From Rhizophagus irregularis (taxonomy: Eukaryota; Glomeromycota; Glomeromycetes; Glomerales; Glomeraceae): a DNA stretch of 64,000 bases. The DNA is taken from the NCBI RefSeq assembly GCF_026210795.1, contig NC_089458.1:1814001-1878000 (forward strand), given 5' to 3'. The notes beneath the pieces are model-generated. The model searched no databases. It saw nothing but the letters and a program-made list of their open reading frames with translations, and was not told the DNA's origin. Shown in pieces: positions 11,339 through 23,102 of this stretch. Made by a program: the position numbers and the translations under genes. Each line of letters starts with the position of its first letter. The first letter of the stretch is position 1.

Positions 11339-11723
11339 ATTACAGAAAATTGCAGTAAATTATAAAATTCCCAGGCAAATTTACCTGCAATTTTGTAATA
11401 CATAACACAAATTACATTTCCCTATATGCTTGTAGTTAAATATTTTAATAACTTTTATATAAAAATTTAAGTAAAAAACTTTATAAACCAATTCAAAAAT
11501 TTTGCAGGCAAATTTGCCTATGAGAATTTGCGATAAAAATTTATTGCTATTTTTGCTTATTACATAGAAATTTAAATTTTCTAAATTTTGCAACCAAAAT
11601 TAGTTTTATTATAGATGAAGGGTTGTAGTATAGTATTTTGTCAATTTTTGCCATATTTAATATGCTTATTATATAGTAATCTAAGGTTAAAAAATTTGCA
11701 GGCAAATTTGCCTGCATTACAGA
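11339..11723. repeat. GCAGGCAAATTTGCCTGC palindrome cluster, possible element
   Basis: Three palindromes of the GCAGGCAAATTTGCCTGC type lie at about 11,372, 11,503 and 11,698. The 8-mer ATTACAGA occurs at both edges (11339-11346 and 11716-11723) and could be a target duplication, but matching terminal repeats directly inside are poor. It is probably a motif-rich element like those nearby. Confidence 0.45.
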
Positions 11724-12245
11724 TAAGAGGATACTCAATGCTCTTTATTTAAACAAAAATCTATCCTATTATAAATAATTTACTTCTATCTACTTAATAT
11801 ATAAAAAAATAAAAAATAAAATAAAATAAAAAGCAAAAATTATTCTTTATCTTTTAAATAATCAAATTATAAATCAAAGCTTTTAAAATTCTTTTTTTTT
11901 TTTTTTTATTATACTCAAAGAAATCACATTAAAATTCTAAAAAATGATTTTGATAGTTTATATCATCTTGGATTGTATAGTAATAGTACTATTAAACCAC
12001 TTTTAAATTTATTTACTACTGCAATTGATGTATTAATTATTGCGGTTTTTAAAATGGTTGAAATCGATATCAATCATGTAACACAAAAAAAATTTTATAT
12101 ACGAAAAAAAATTTTCGTTCTTTATATTTAAAGTCTAAATTTTTTATAGTTTTACTAAATTTTTTTTTTAATATTTCAATAAACACATGTGTATACTATG
12201 AGTTTGTAAGGTTTAGTCAAAAATAGACTGGTATTTTTACTTTTT
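11724..12245. other. AT-rich stretch, nothing recognised
   Basis: Homopolymer-rich DNA with no coding signal. Confidence 0.6.
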
Positions 12246-12249
12246 AACT

Positions 12250-12345
12250 CCAAGATCTCACTTGAATCACACTTGAATCACACTAGAATCACACTTAAAT
12301 CACAGTAAATAAAAAAAACACTACACTAGAATCACACTACAATTA
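12250..12345. repeat. GAATCACACT direct-repeat cluster
   Basis: Six or seven copies of GAATCACACT or a close variant occur within 95 bp, spaced 10-30 bp apart on one strand. Confidence 0.7.
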
Positions 12346-12349
12346 AACT

Positions 12350-13350
12350 AACCAAAGTATTTTCAGTCCTTTTGGGAAGCAGTAAAATGGTATTTTATGG
12401 CACTACTTTACATATTTATGTAGAAATACTCTATCTATATAATTTTTTTATTTAAAAGCTTATTAACTAATTAATAATTAAAATCTTATATTTATGTTTT
12501 GAAATAGAAAGAAAAGGGAGGAATATTTTTAATAAGTAGCTACAAAGTTTGTTTATTTATTGTTATGTCATATTATGGGATTTTGTTTTAATAAAATTTA
12601 TTTAATTGATTAATCTTTTTTATCTTGAACGTTATTTAAGTGAAATTTGGTGTAATAAACTATAGTTGGTATAGGTAAATATAATTAAAATTTAACCTAA
12701 ACAACATATTCGAATTCTTTATTAACTTGGATTATTCATTTTGTGCATAGGCTTTAAATTTTATATAAAAATAAATAAAAAATGAACGTCAATTAAATAT
12801 TATCTTGGTCACGTGATCATAGATCATTTATGACTTAGTGTCAATTCCAACCTTTTAAAAGCTTTTAGTGCAAAAAAAAACTTAAGATTTTGTGATCTTG
12901 TATTACATGACACACATTACATGTGTTTTTTTGAGTGTGTTTTTTGATATAATTTTTTGTGTATTTTTTTTGTGTGTTTTTGTCATCACCTCATATAAAT
13001 TATCAAATTTCAACCATTTTGAAAATGGCAATAATTGCCATTCTGTATTTCTGTTTTCCTTTATAATTATCTATATCAGATTTCTATTTATTAATAATCA
13101 AGATTGATTATAGTTATTGTAAGTTTATGATATTTGCTTTAAATTTTAAAAAATAAAAAAAATGTTATATTCATATAAATTTATTATCTATTATTTACAT
13201 AATGTTAAATTTGTAAAATTGTTTAATTTTTTAAGGATTTCTTTATTTACAATAACTACTTTTTATCATTTAAAAGTCAAGTTCATTTCATGAGGCGCTC
13301 ATCAAGTTTTTCAATACAAGCTGAGCCCCAATTCGCGAAAATTAAAATTA
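12350..13350. other. AT-rich stretch, nothing recognised
   Basis: No coding sequence that I can support. The short frame at 12,892-13,107 has low-complexity hydrophobic content typical of T-rich noise. Confidence 0.5.
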
Positions 13351-13352
13351 TT

Positions 13353-14400
13353 ATGGCTCTGACAGCTTGAAAAGAGCTCAAGCTAAGCTAGTAATAGACT
13401 TGATTCAAAAAGCTCAAGCCAGTAATAGGCTCAGCTCAAAAAGCTTGAGCTGGCTTAAGTTATCATATAAAAAATATTGCGAAAATGTTTTTTATATAAT
13501 GAATAAATCTAATTGTAACAGTCTGTTACACACCTTATTTGTAATAACCCCCAATTTTATCCAATTAAAATTTAAGATCAGGCATAATGTAAACAAAAAC
13601 AAAAGATTAGTCGTATAATTAAGACAAAAGAATTTTTTAAAAAATTTCAAGAAACTGCTTATAACTTGAAATTTTGTCTATAAAACTGTCTTAAATACAT
13701 TAAGTAAAAGTTTTTCAAATTAAATTTTGCATATAAAAATTTTATTTGTAAACCACATACTAAATTTATTATTAAAAAAAAATAAAAAAGAATGTTACAA
13801 ATAAAATATGTAACAGGCTGTTACAAATACATTTATTCTTATATAATATTATATTAAAAAAAATGTTTCACAACTTTTTTTTAATTCTTTAGTAAAAAAT
13901 ATTGCAAAAACGTTTTTTCACTATATTATATTAGAAAAAAACGTTTTACATCATTTTTTTTAATTCTTTAGTAAAAAAATGTTGTGAAAACATTTTTTTC
14001 ATTATATTATATTAGAAAAAAATATTTTGCAACATTTTTTTTAATTTTTTAGTAAAAAAATATTGCGAAAACATTTTTTTCACTATATTATATTAGAAAA
14101 AATGTTTCATAACATTTTTTTTAATTCTTTAATAAAAAACATTGCGAAAACATTTTTTTCCATAAAATTATATTAGAAAAAAATGTTTATTTCAGTGCTT
14201 TAATAAAAAATGTTGCAAAACATTTTTCTGAAGATAAAGCTTAAGTCTGGCTTGGCTTGAGCCATGATTTTCATGGTTCAGCTCAGCTCACTTCAGCTTA
14301 AGCCAAAATTTTTATAGCTCAGATTATTCTGACTCAGGCCAAAATTTGTTTTTTCAAGCTAAGCTGATCAAAACTATGGCTTAACTCAAGCTGGCTCATA
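13353..14400. mobile_element. AGCTCAAGC-motif element with hairpin array
   Basis: Clusters of AGCTCAAGC / GCTTGAGCT variants occupy 13,355-13,460 and, inverted, 14,230-14,400. The ends pair approximately (CAGCTTGA against TCAAGCTG). Between them lie AT-rich DNA with two GTTACA palindromes and, at 13,860-14,225, five or six hairpins made from AAAACGTTGCGAAAACG-like and TTTCGCAACATT-like arms. I found no clean target duplication, so the ends are approximate. Confidence 0.65.
13860..14225. repeat. AACGTTGCGAAA-type hairpin array in the AGCTCAAGC element
   Basis: Alternating arms TATTGCGAAAACATTTTTT and AAAAAACGTTTTACATCATT, with ~65-80 bp spacing, form successive imperfect hairpins. The core is the same as in the arrays at 15,620-15,870 and 25,780-27,235. 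Confidence 0.8.
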
Positions 14401-14504
14401 CAAAACTTTACTTTTTATATAAAAAGTTGATTAAAAAATATTTTACAAGAAGGTGATACTGAACATAATATTCTTAAATGATAATATAGGACCTTGCCTA
14501 CTAC

Positions 14505-14783
14505 CACTGGTAAAAAAATGATTTATCCTACACATATCTTACACATATTGGGTACTCAAAATGTAGAAAATCATACACAAATAATACACATATCATACAC
14601 ATATCGGGTACTAATATATATATCATACATATATCAGGTACCTGATAGGTATACTATATATATAAGTACCCGATATGTGTATGATATGTGTATTATTTGT
14701 GTATGATTTTCTACATTTTGAGTACCTGATATATGTAAGATATGTGTAGGATATGTGTAGGATAGACCATTTTTTTACCAGTG
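14505..14783. mobile_element. 279-bp foldback element with ~120-bp arms
   Basis: Two nearly complete inverted arms start CACTGGTAAAAAAATG and meet near 14,650. They carry repeated CACATATC / GATATGTG and GGGTACT motifs. The whole element can fold into one long hairpin with a short loop. TACTA occurs just outside both ends and may be a target duplication. The 70-residue open frame in it is an artefact. Confidence 0.85.
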
Positions 14784-15079
14784 ATACTAAGATATATTAC
14801 CAGTAGAAATTTCATTTTCATATGAAACCTTACCTTAGGATTTGTTTAAATTTTATTGAAACAATGTAACATAAAATTTTCTTTTATAGTAGATTAGTAG
14901 GATCTTTAAAGAGTTTTATATGTAAACCTTACCTTAAGCCACAGGGTGACCTATAGAGCTCCGAACAGGTCAGCCAAATTCAGGTAACCTGACCTGACCT
15001 GACCTGAAATTCAGGTCAGGTATGAAGATTGACCTGACCTGATTGACCTGTTGACCTGAAACTATTGATTTTACTATAT

Positions 15080-15600
15080 AATAAAAGTGAGTTGCAGTAT
15101 TGCGATTCACTTTTTTATATTGATTTTATATAATAAAAGTGAGTTGCGATATTGCGATTCACTTTTTTATATTGATTTTATATAATAAAAGTGAGTTGCG
15201 GTATTGCAATTCACTTTTTTATATAGATTCTATATAAAAAAAGCGAGTTGCGGTATCGCGATTCACTTTTTTATATTGATTTTATATAATAAAAGTGAGT
15301 TGCGATATTGTGATTCATTTTTTATATTGATTTTATATAATAAAAGTGAGTTGCGATATTGCGATTCACTTTTTTATATTGATTTTATATAATAAAAGTG
15401 AGTTGCGATATTGCGATTCACTTTTTTACATTAATTTTATATAATAAAAGTGAGTTGCAATATTGCGATTCACTTTTTTATATTGATTTTATATAATAAA
15501 AGTGAGTTGCGATATTGCGATTCACTTTTATATATTAATTCTATATAAAAAAAGTGAATTGCAGTATTGGTATTCACTTTTTTATATGATTTTAATATAA
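15080..15600. repeat. Tandem hairpin array, ~52-bp unit, ~10 copies
   Basis: Each unit contains AAAGTGAGTTGCGATATTG followed by GCGATTCACTTTT, arms of a hairpin, and an ATTGATTTTATATAATA spacer. Spacing is about 52 bp. The copies are very similar. Confidence 0.9.
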
Positions 15601-15619
15601 AAATGTTGAATCGCAATAT

Positions 15620-15870
15620 TTCGAGAAAAAACGTTGCGAAAACGTTTTTTTCATAATATTATATTAAAAAAATGTTTCATAACATTTTTATTTTGATATT
15701 TCAATAATAACGTTGCGAAAACATTTTTTTCGTAATGTTATATTAAAAAAAACGTTTTGCAATATTTTTTTTCAATATTTTAATAAAAAACGTTGCAAAA
15801 ACGTTTTTTTTCATAATATTATATTGAAAAAAAAAGTTTTGTACTGTTTTTTTTCAATACTTTAATAAAA
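15620..15870. repeat. AACGTTGCGAAA-type hairpin array in the GACCTG element
   Basis: Three to four units with arms AAAAACGTTGCGAAAACG and ATGTTTCATAACATT, separated by ATAATATTATATT spacers. Confidence 0.8.
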
Positions 15871-16153
15871 ATAGTCCTGAAATTTTTCAGGTTTCAGGTC
15901 AGGTCAAACAGACAACCTGATATAACCTGACCTGACCTGACCTGAAAAAAAATTTCAGGTCAGGTTTATCAATTAACCTGACCTGACCTGACCCATTCGG
16001 AACTCTAGTAACCTATCTTAATAGTAGGCAGGATTTTAATAATATATTAGGTTATATTATATATGATAAAAACTTTTACATATGCCTAATTAATTTCATG
16101 ACTTTTTTATGAAGAGAACTTTGAACTTTCATGAAAATTAGTTATTCTTATTT

Positions 16154-16540
16154 GGGCGGACTTATAGCAAAAGGTGGGGCTCGGACAATCACGTGATTTT
16201 GAAAAAATCGAACTTTAATATTATTGGTTAATTTTAATAAATTATAACTTATTCCATCATTTTTAAAGATTTTTAAAATCAATTTTTTGCAAACTAAGGT
16301 AAAATTTTGCAAGGAATTCATTAAAAGCATTAGTTTTTTTCTAGAGCATCTATGTTATTTGTTAAATGCAATAATAGAAAAATACAAAATTTGCAAATTC
16401 TTAAATAAAAAATTTTTTTATTAATATATTATAAACAAAATTTTTTTTTTCTAAAAAGTTAAATAAAGTAATATATAATTAAAATAAAATTTCAAAAAAA
16501 AATTTTTGGCCAAGCCCCCCCTTTTGCTACAAGTCCACCC
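16154..16540. mobile_element. 387-bp MITE with ~33-bp terminal repeats
   Basis: The left end GGGCGGACTTATAGCAAAAG pairs with the right end (read inverted) GGGTGGACTTGTAGCAAAAG; both continue into GGGGCT(C/T)GG. The interior is AT-rich with no coding sequence. I could not identify a target duplication. Confidence 0.75.
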
Positions 16541-17325
16541 ATTTACTGAATTATTTTACTTCTATTGAAATATTTAAATAGTTATTAGTGAAGTGTTTAT
16601 ATCAAAAAGTATAATATAAATAAATAATCTCATAATGACTGTTTAATACTTGTTTATCCTGTTTAGTATAAGTTCTTCATATAAGCAATTTAGGCCTATT
16701 ATCCAAATTTTCATTTTTTTATTTTTAAACATTGTAGTAAATCATTATCTAGATGATTATTTTTCTTTTTCAAATTTCAGAAATTATGGAGGTTATGGAA
16801 ATTGTTTCATTTTAGAAATTTCAGTAGTTTTAGATTTTTAATCAATGGTGCATAGCATAATAAACATTAATAATATATTCAAATAAATTAGCATTTATAA
16901 TATCAAATTATTGTAAAATTATTTTCTTCAATATATTTTAATATTCTAAGTTATTCTTATACTTTATAACAGCTGATTGGAAAAATTAAAGCAATTAATA
17001 TTTAAACTCATTATATAACTAATGGATTACTTATTGTCATTAATATATAAAATTATAGAAAATTTTTCTGATTAGCCAATAATCTATATACTATTTCTTT
17101 AAAATTTTTTCTTAAATATATGTTTTTTATACTAAATTAACATATAAAATAACACATGAAATATCTGATTAATCAATATATTTATAATTTTACACTTATT
17201 ATTTAGAAATAGATCTTTATAAGATATTTTTATTTTTAAAATTAAAAATAAAAATACTAACTTATCCATTTATACATTTCTAAAAAATAATTTAAAATTA
17301 CTTTTAAATGGAAAGAAATAATTAG
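16541..17325. other. AT-rich stretch, nothing recognised
   Basis: No coding or repeat structure that I can support. Confidence 0.6.
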
Positions 17326-17327
17326 TA

Positions 17328-18805
17328 CATATGTGCCGATTTTTGGAATTAATTTAAATTAAGATTTTTATAAAAATTTAATATTTTAGTAAGATTAACA
17401 TTACACAAATCTAAATTAAATATGTGTTACATATTTACGTAACTCAGATTTAATAAAAAATAAAAAAAAATTTTTTAATCAATATTCAAAAATAACGGTA
17501 ATAACCACTTCTTTTTCCCCATCACTGCCCATCACTTTTCCATCATTTTTCTATTCACTTTTATTAAATATGACAAAAAAGTTTATAAGCAAATATAGCA
17601 GTTATTTTTAAGTAGTAAGTAAAAGAAAAAACTTAATATTTTATATACATAGATAAGACATATTTTTTCATAATTTTTAGCTTTAATTTATTGTTTTTTC
17701 TTTGTAAAAAATACATGCAAATAAAAAATAATTATGATGTAAAATAGTTGTAAAATGAATAATAAGATATTTTTTTTTCAAAATAACTAATTATATATTT
17801 GTTTTTTATCTTTTAAAATTATTTTATTAGATTTATTCTACTAAAATCCTTAAATGGCAAATAAAATCTTTTAAATAAAGTAAAAGAATTTGGGATTCTC
17901 TTATGAAAGCATTTTTTGGTAAGAAATAAAATTTTCAGATCAGACTTTATGCAGGTGACAAAATAGTGCATTATTATTCCTGGAGATATGCTAACGTCAT
18001 CATTTTACATTCATTTGAAAGCTGAGAATTTGCTCTATCGTAAGAATCAAAGATCAGGAAAATTGGATCACTGGATGAGGCGTAATTAACGATCAAAGTC
18101 AAATCAAATTTAAAAATTAAAAATAAATATATTAGACGTAATTATTCACAATCCAGTGATTCAATTCATTCAATTTTAGGCTTATTAGATAGACCTCAAT
18201 TTTCTCTTTCAAATGAATATAATTTCATTCATGTAGCTTGCATCTACAGGTATTTAATAAATTTTTTATATCAGATTTTATCAAACTTATAAAATTTTAT
18301 ATTAATAATATAATTGATGATTCCTAAACATCTACATATATTAAACGAATTATTTTAAATTCATTTTAAAGATAAAAGTTGGCATCACCTTAGGGAGCAA
18401 AGATCATTCAAATTGAATCACTACATGTGAAGTAATTAATGATCAAATTTAGATAAAATTCAATAAATATACTGAACGTGATTACTGAACAACTAGTGAT
18501 TCAATTCACTTGATTTTAGATTCATTAGATAGATCTCGATTTTCTCTTTCAAATGAATGTAAATTTATTTGTATAGCTTATTTCTACGAAGAATTATCAA
18601 TAATTTTGTCATGAGAGTTATATTTGATCTTTTAAATTTTAATGATATCTTATATTAAAAAAAAATTAAAAATTATATAATTAATTAGTTTTTTTTGCAT
18701 TATCTAGTATAAATTTATTATTCTTATATAAATGATAATTTATATTTGCTTTAATAAAATTATTTTTGTGTAAAAAAATTAGATTCCAAGGATCGGCCCA
18801 TATGA
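17328..18805 (-). mobile_element. Complete 1.48-kb inverted-repeat element (family A)
   Basis: The ends CATATGTGCCGATTTTTGGA (17,329) and the inverted copy of CATATGGGCCGATCCTTGGA (ending about 18,803) pair. Nearly the whole length is matched, inverted, by 29,727-31,677. It contains two internally related ~300-bp halves with TAGATAGA and AATCACTG landmarks. No protein of its own is evident. This copy keeps the empty target site (17601-17609) of the insertion present in the other copy. Confidence 0.8.
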
Positions 18806-19703
18806 TGTACTTTTTTTCTCTTTTTCTTTAAAATGAAATAGCTTTAGAAAATTACTTTTTAATTTTTATTAAATGGTAATTTATTAATACTTTTGGATAA
18901 TTACAAATTATTTGACATATTAGTTAAAATTTTAACAATTTTAACAGTTTCATATAATTTTAAAATTTTATATATAAATTATATAATAAAAATAGATATC
19001 AAAATAGTATATTTTATTATGTAGCTTTTATGGTTTAGAATACAACAATTTATTAAATAAAATTACCCAAATTAAAAATTTAATAAAAATTTTTTGGATG
19101 TATATATTTAGAATATCTTAATATAATTTAATTGTTACTACAAAATGATATTGAGATTATTTATTTTAATGATTACATCCTACTGGGTGGAGATAATTTG
19201 TTTGTATGGTATATAAACTATATATCAATAAAGCATATATAAATCATTAAAAAAAAAAAAAAAGATATTGAAATTATTCTGATCAAATATTTAAATTAAA
19301 TATTATTAGCCTGTAAAATTCAGGTATTTCTTAATAAAAGGCAGAATTTAAAACATTTAATTTTGGCCAGAATTTGCTAAAATTCTATATTTTAAGCTAG
19401 ATTTATAAGTTATATAAATTTGGCTATATGGTATAAATATAGATTATAAGATTTTTTTCATATTATAATAATTAAAAAGATTATTATAAGATAAACACAA
19501 TACTGTCAAAAAATAGCTAAAAAAAGAAAACAAGCCATGGAAAATATTAATAATTCAAATTTAAATGATAATGAAAAATTGAAAATGAGGCAGAACAAAT
19601 TTTTTCAGTTTTAATGAAAGTATAAAAATATTAAAAATATCTAAGCATCCATTAATAAATTTAGAAAATTCTCATACAACTTAGTATCAACAAAAAATCA
19701 AAG
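18806..19703. other. AT-rich stretch, nothing recognised
   Basis: No coding frame that I can support. Confidence 0.6.
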
Positions 19704-19790
19704 TACAGTTAACTCTTGTTATAATGAACCTTAGGGTCTAGACCTCAACTTTACTATAAGACTATAGTGAAGATTTTAAGAGATAAAAAT
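19704..19790. mobile_element. Pogo-like terminus fragment
   Basis: TACAGTTAACTCTTGTTATA followed by ATGAACCTTAGGG resembles the TA-CAGT...ATAACGAACC ends at 31,756 and 33,237. The other end was not located. Confidence 0.4.
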
Positions 19791-19862
19791 AGTCAAACAT
19801 TTTTTCAACTATTTTTTTAAAAAAAAGGTTAGGAAAATTTAAATAGTAACATACAAGATACG

Positions 19863-19975
19863 CAGGTCGAAAAGTGAAAAATCGGGCATGATCGATCGCG
19901 ATGCGGGCCAGCAGTAGCTGATTGGTGACCGATTGGTGACTGATTGATGCCTGATTTTTCACTTTTTAACCTGTG
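19863..19975. repeat. Foldback with GC-rich centre
   Basis: The arms CAGGTCGAAAAGTGAAAAAT and, inverted, CAGGTTAAAAAGTGAAAAAT flank a GC-rich core with three GATTGGTGAC-type repeats. It is a small inverted-repeat element. Confidence 0.65.
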
Positions 19976-20179
19976 ATATTAATATTCATGATAATAGGAA
20001 ATTAGTAAAAAAAATAATAATTAATCTATAAAATATAACTCTTTTATTAATTAGATTGAAAATAAATTAAAAATGCAGTTTAAAGCAATTCAATATTACT
20101 TTCAACTTCTAAGAAAAAGGTATGTAAAATTAAAAGCAAGCCAGATTGTTGCAGAAAATTTTAAATCATAAATTATAAT

Positions 20180-21440
20180 TTGCATTTTGCATTTTGCATA
20201 TTAAATTAGAAATTGGGAAATCTCTAAAAATAATTGTAAACAACATTTAAAAGAAACAGTATTTTTGGTGATAAAGATATTCAATTAAAAGTAGCTTTAT
20301 ATTTGCAATAACACAAATTTGATATTACTATTAATAACTATTATAATTTTATTAGCAAAGAAATTCTTTCTTCTGTTAATATAAAAAATAAAATAATAAT
20401 TAGATATAAATTAATTTATTTATTCTACATATTTAATTTTTTTTTTTAATTATTAGAATTTCTAAATATCTGATTATATTTTTCAGCAAAAAAAACAGCA
20501 ATTTAATGGTTAAAAAAAAGGGATTTATATTTAACTGATACTCAAAAAATATATATATTGATGGACATGAAAGGTTAAAGTTATAGATAGGTATTATATT
20601 AATTTTCATCAATAAAGATAAATTGATTTTTATTTATTTTTTTTAATTAACATAATTTTATTTACAGATATCAAAAATTAATGCCAAAATTTATTGGTAA
20701 AAAATGTGAAATTCAAGTTAATTTTGAATTAAAGGATGGTGAATACTTATATATTCTTGTTACTCATGATAAAACGACTTTTCAATTAAATGATAAATAG
20801 AAATCTGGTTGGATACCTAAAATTTACAAGGACAATCTATTTATATTAGTGATTTTTTAACAGATACTATTGGTAGATTAGAATAAGTGAAGATGATGTT
20901 ATAAAGCATATGTTATAATTAATTCTGAAAAAAATTTTTAATAAATGGTAAAATGTTAATCAATTAATTTAATCAGATATATATATTAAAAATAATCAAA
21001 TCAAAGCAAATATCTAAATTTTTTTGATTCTTATTTATAACTATACCAATTTTTTAAAAAATACATTCTGGAATGGTCACAATATTTGCATTTGATAATT
21101 CCTCCAGTCATGTAAAATTAGCTAATGATATTCTTAATGTAATGAACATAAATCTTAATTCCAGTAAGAAACAGCCAATTATACGTAATACTATTTTTTA
21201 ATGGACAAATTAAGAACGTGGCTTATAAGGATCTGGATTAAAAGGATTTTGTGATAATAAATAGAAAATCCAAGATGTTATACATATCATATTTTGGCTG
21301 CTTAAGAGGATTTTCTTAATCAAAAACCAATCTTACAAGTTATTGAAGAATTTGGACATAAAATTATATTTTATTTCAAATTTCATTGTAAACTCAATTA
21401 TATTGAAATATACTGGAAAGCTGCAAAATATTATAGACAG
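20180..21440 (+). pseudogene. Decayed DDE-type transposase gene
   Basis: Plus-strand blocks appear in order: about 20,535 IYIDGHERLK; about 20,680-20,800 RYQKLMPKFIGKKCE then ILVTHDKTTFQLNDK, a stop and KSGWIPK; about 21,075-21,190 VTIFAFDNSSSHVKLAND, ending near KQPIIRNT; about 21,320-21,430 LQVIEEFGHKIIFYFKFHCK then LNYIEIYWKAAKYY. HDxTTF, FDNSxxH and NxIExxW correspond to the three acidic catalytic positions (D, D, E) of a transposase family common in Glomeromycota and Basidiomycota genomes. Stops and frameshifts are frequent, so it is inactive. The superfamily name is uncertain. Confidence 0.8.
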
Positions 21441-21449
21441 AATTTTTTC

Positions 21450-22080
21450 GAAGTGTGAAATAGTATTTGTCACGCACTTATTTGTCATATGGTCAATTTC
21501 TTTAATGCCGTAATGCCGGCCAAATGTCACGTGGAGTGAAAAAAATTTGTGGCGACACTGGGTAGTTAAATACTTATTAAAAATGAAAAGTGGAGGGGGG
21601 TGACGCGATGTGACAAATATCGTTGGTGATCCTAAAACGCTTGAATGCATATTGACGATAAAAAAATTTTTTCTTTTGCAAACTTTGTAAACACTCTTTC
21701 AACTCTATCAAATTTCCATCTAGTTATTTTACATTAAATACAACCTGTAGTAATTATTTTTTAATTAAATTTTTCGTTATATATTCTGAATTTTTGGGGT
21801 TTTTTATTCTTCAATAAACTAACTAATGATATTTTCCTTTTTTTAGAATATTTTTTTACTGGCTTTAGGTTAAAGAAGTAAAATTTTGTAGATAAGTTTT
21901 AAGAGGTTTTACATATTTTTTGACTTGTTTTTTAACTGATACTACGCCACACAGCTGATGACTGGAGAATTCCGTAAATGAATATTAATAGCAAAATATA
22001 TGAGAACACTTATTAAGCAAAGAATTCACCGTGAAAGCCCAATATCTTTCTTTGAGATCTTAATTCCAACTCTTACAACA
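21450..22080. other. Upstream region of the LRR gene
   Basis: 21,460-21,650 is less AT-rich than its surroundings (GTCACGTGGAGTG, GGAGGGGGGTGACGCGATG) and may be a small decayed element. The rest is AT-rich and presumably holds the promoter and leader of the LRR gene. Confidence 0.4.
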
Positions 22081-22111
22081 CCATTATCTCATAAAGACAA
22101 AATAAAATATT

Positions 22112-22939
22112 ATGGCAAATGCGCAAGATCGATTTAATGAGAGATATGACGACGATAAGGATACATATGAAATTATTCTTGATCATAATCAAAATGGTAT
22201 ATTTAAAGGAGAATTAATTATCGAAAATTTTACCGAGTTGCAGTATGTGAAAGTAGCGGGAGAACCATCTTGTAGAGGAGGTTTAACTAAACTAATAGTT
22301 AGAAACTGTGAAGAATTGACTCGTTTAGATTGTAGTATTAACAGTATTGATAAGTTAATTGTTACTGATTGTTCGAAATTAGAGGAACTAGATGTATCTA
22401 GTCAATATCGTATGGTCAGTAATGATTTGGAAGTGAAAACTTTAAGTGAAATAAACATAGGAGAGATAGGTCACAAATTAAAAAAAATCAATGTCTCTGA
22501 CAATAAATTGAGAAATGCAGATCTTTTAGATCTTTTAGGCAGTGATAATCCAGATTTAATTGAGATCAAATGTTCAAGTAATAGTTCATTGAGCCATATA
22601 AATGTTAAAGGTTTTCGAAAACTTAAAAAGTTATACTGTGGTGGTAACCAGCTTTCCAAATTAGACCTTACGGAAAATTCAGAATTGGAAGAGCTGTATA
22701 TCGAGAACAATGGAATTTGTGAAGATGATTTAACCTTTTTATCACATTTAACGAAGATGAAAGTTCTCTCCTTAGGAAACATAAGGAGTACTAATTTATC
22801 ATTTTTCAACAATTTCGGTGGTTCCTTGGAACCTTTAAAAAGAATGCGAAGATTAGAGAGACTTATTATTATTGGCATCAATATTGATGATAGTGATCGA
22901 CATTTGTTGCCAAGGAATTTGAAAATTATTAAAGAATAA
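22112..22939 (+). CDS. Leucine-rich-repeat protein, MANAQ type
   Basis: Single-exon gene of 275 residues with an ATG start and a clean TAA stop; codon use and GC content are clearly above the flanks. After a short acidic N-terminus (MANAQDRFNERYDDD) come irregular leucine-rich repeats, best seen at residues 57-76, 78-96, 122-135, 148-165, 167-185 and 189-201, with the L-x-L/C-x-x-N pattern (LKKLYCGGNQLSKLDL, LEELYIENNGI). The last third (residues 215-275) is less regular. There is no signal peptide or membrane segment, so a cytosolic protein-binding role is likely. MANAQ-starting LRR proteins, some fused to kinases, form a large family in Rhizophagus; this one has no kinase. Partner unknown. 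It is the only intact gene in the repeat-rich half. Confidence 0.85.
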   Translation: MANAQDRFNERYDDDKDTYEIILDHNQNGIFKGELIIENFTELQYVKVAGEPSCRGGLTKLIVRNCEELTRLDCSINSIDKLIVTDCSKLEELDVSSQYRMVSNDLEVKTLSEINIGEIGHKLKKINVSDNKLRNADLLDLLGSDNPDLIEIKCSSNSSLSHINVKGFRKLKKLYCGGNQLSKLDLTENSELEELYIENNGICEDDLTFLSHLTKMKVLSLGNIRSTNLSFFNNFGGSLEPLKRMRRLERLIIIGINIDDSDRHLLPRNLKIIKE

Positions 22940-23032
22940 GAGATTATGCCTCTTTTTTAATTGCCAAAAGGGAATACTGTATATTGTATTTTTATAGTAG
23001 TATCAATGTAATTTATTATTAAACGAATTATC

Positions 23033-23038
23033 AATAAA
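23033..23038 (+). promoter_or_regulatory. Probable polyadenylation signal of the LRR gene
   Basis: AATAAA lies 94 bases after the LRR stop codon, followed by T-rich sequence. It is the first canonical hexamer downstream. Confidence 0.5.
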
Positions 23039-23102
23039 GCATTTTTATATTAACATTCTGTTTATTCCTCATCCATATAAATAATAAAATCTGACCCGGT
23101 CG

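Larger units (their letters stand above)
14954..16007. mobile_element. hAT-like GACCTG-motif element with two hairpin arrays
   Basis: The termini are TAGAGCTCCGAA and the inverted TTCGGAACTCTA. The flanks GTGACCTA (14946-14953) and GTAACCTA (16008-16015) look like an 8-bp duplication with one later change. GACCTG/CAGGTC is repeated about 15 times near the left end and about 12 near the right. Inside are an array of ~52-bp AGTGAGTTGCGATATTGCG hairpins (15,080-15,600) and then an AACGTTGCGAAA hairpin array (15,620-15,870). No transposase. Confidence 0.82.
14487..16036. mobile_element. Host MITE (family T) holding two younger insertions
   Basis: The outer ends are TAGGACCTTGCCTACTA (about 14,487) and the inverted AGTAGGCAGGATTTTAA (about 16,020-16,036). 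Internal pieces at 14,800-14,945 match the intact relative at 34,134-34,361: the TTACCTTAGG, AAATTT-CTTTTATA and AAGTAACCTATCTTA segments. The host is broken by the foldback at 14,505-14,783 and by the GACCTG element at 14,954-16,007. Confidence 0.6.

Noticed and set aside
22471-22881. 136-residue minus-strand ORF
   Set aside because: It lies wholly antisense within the LRR gene and mirrors its codons.
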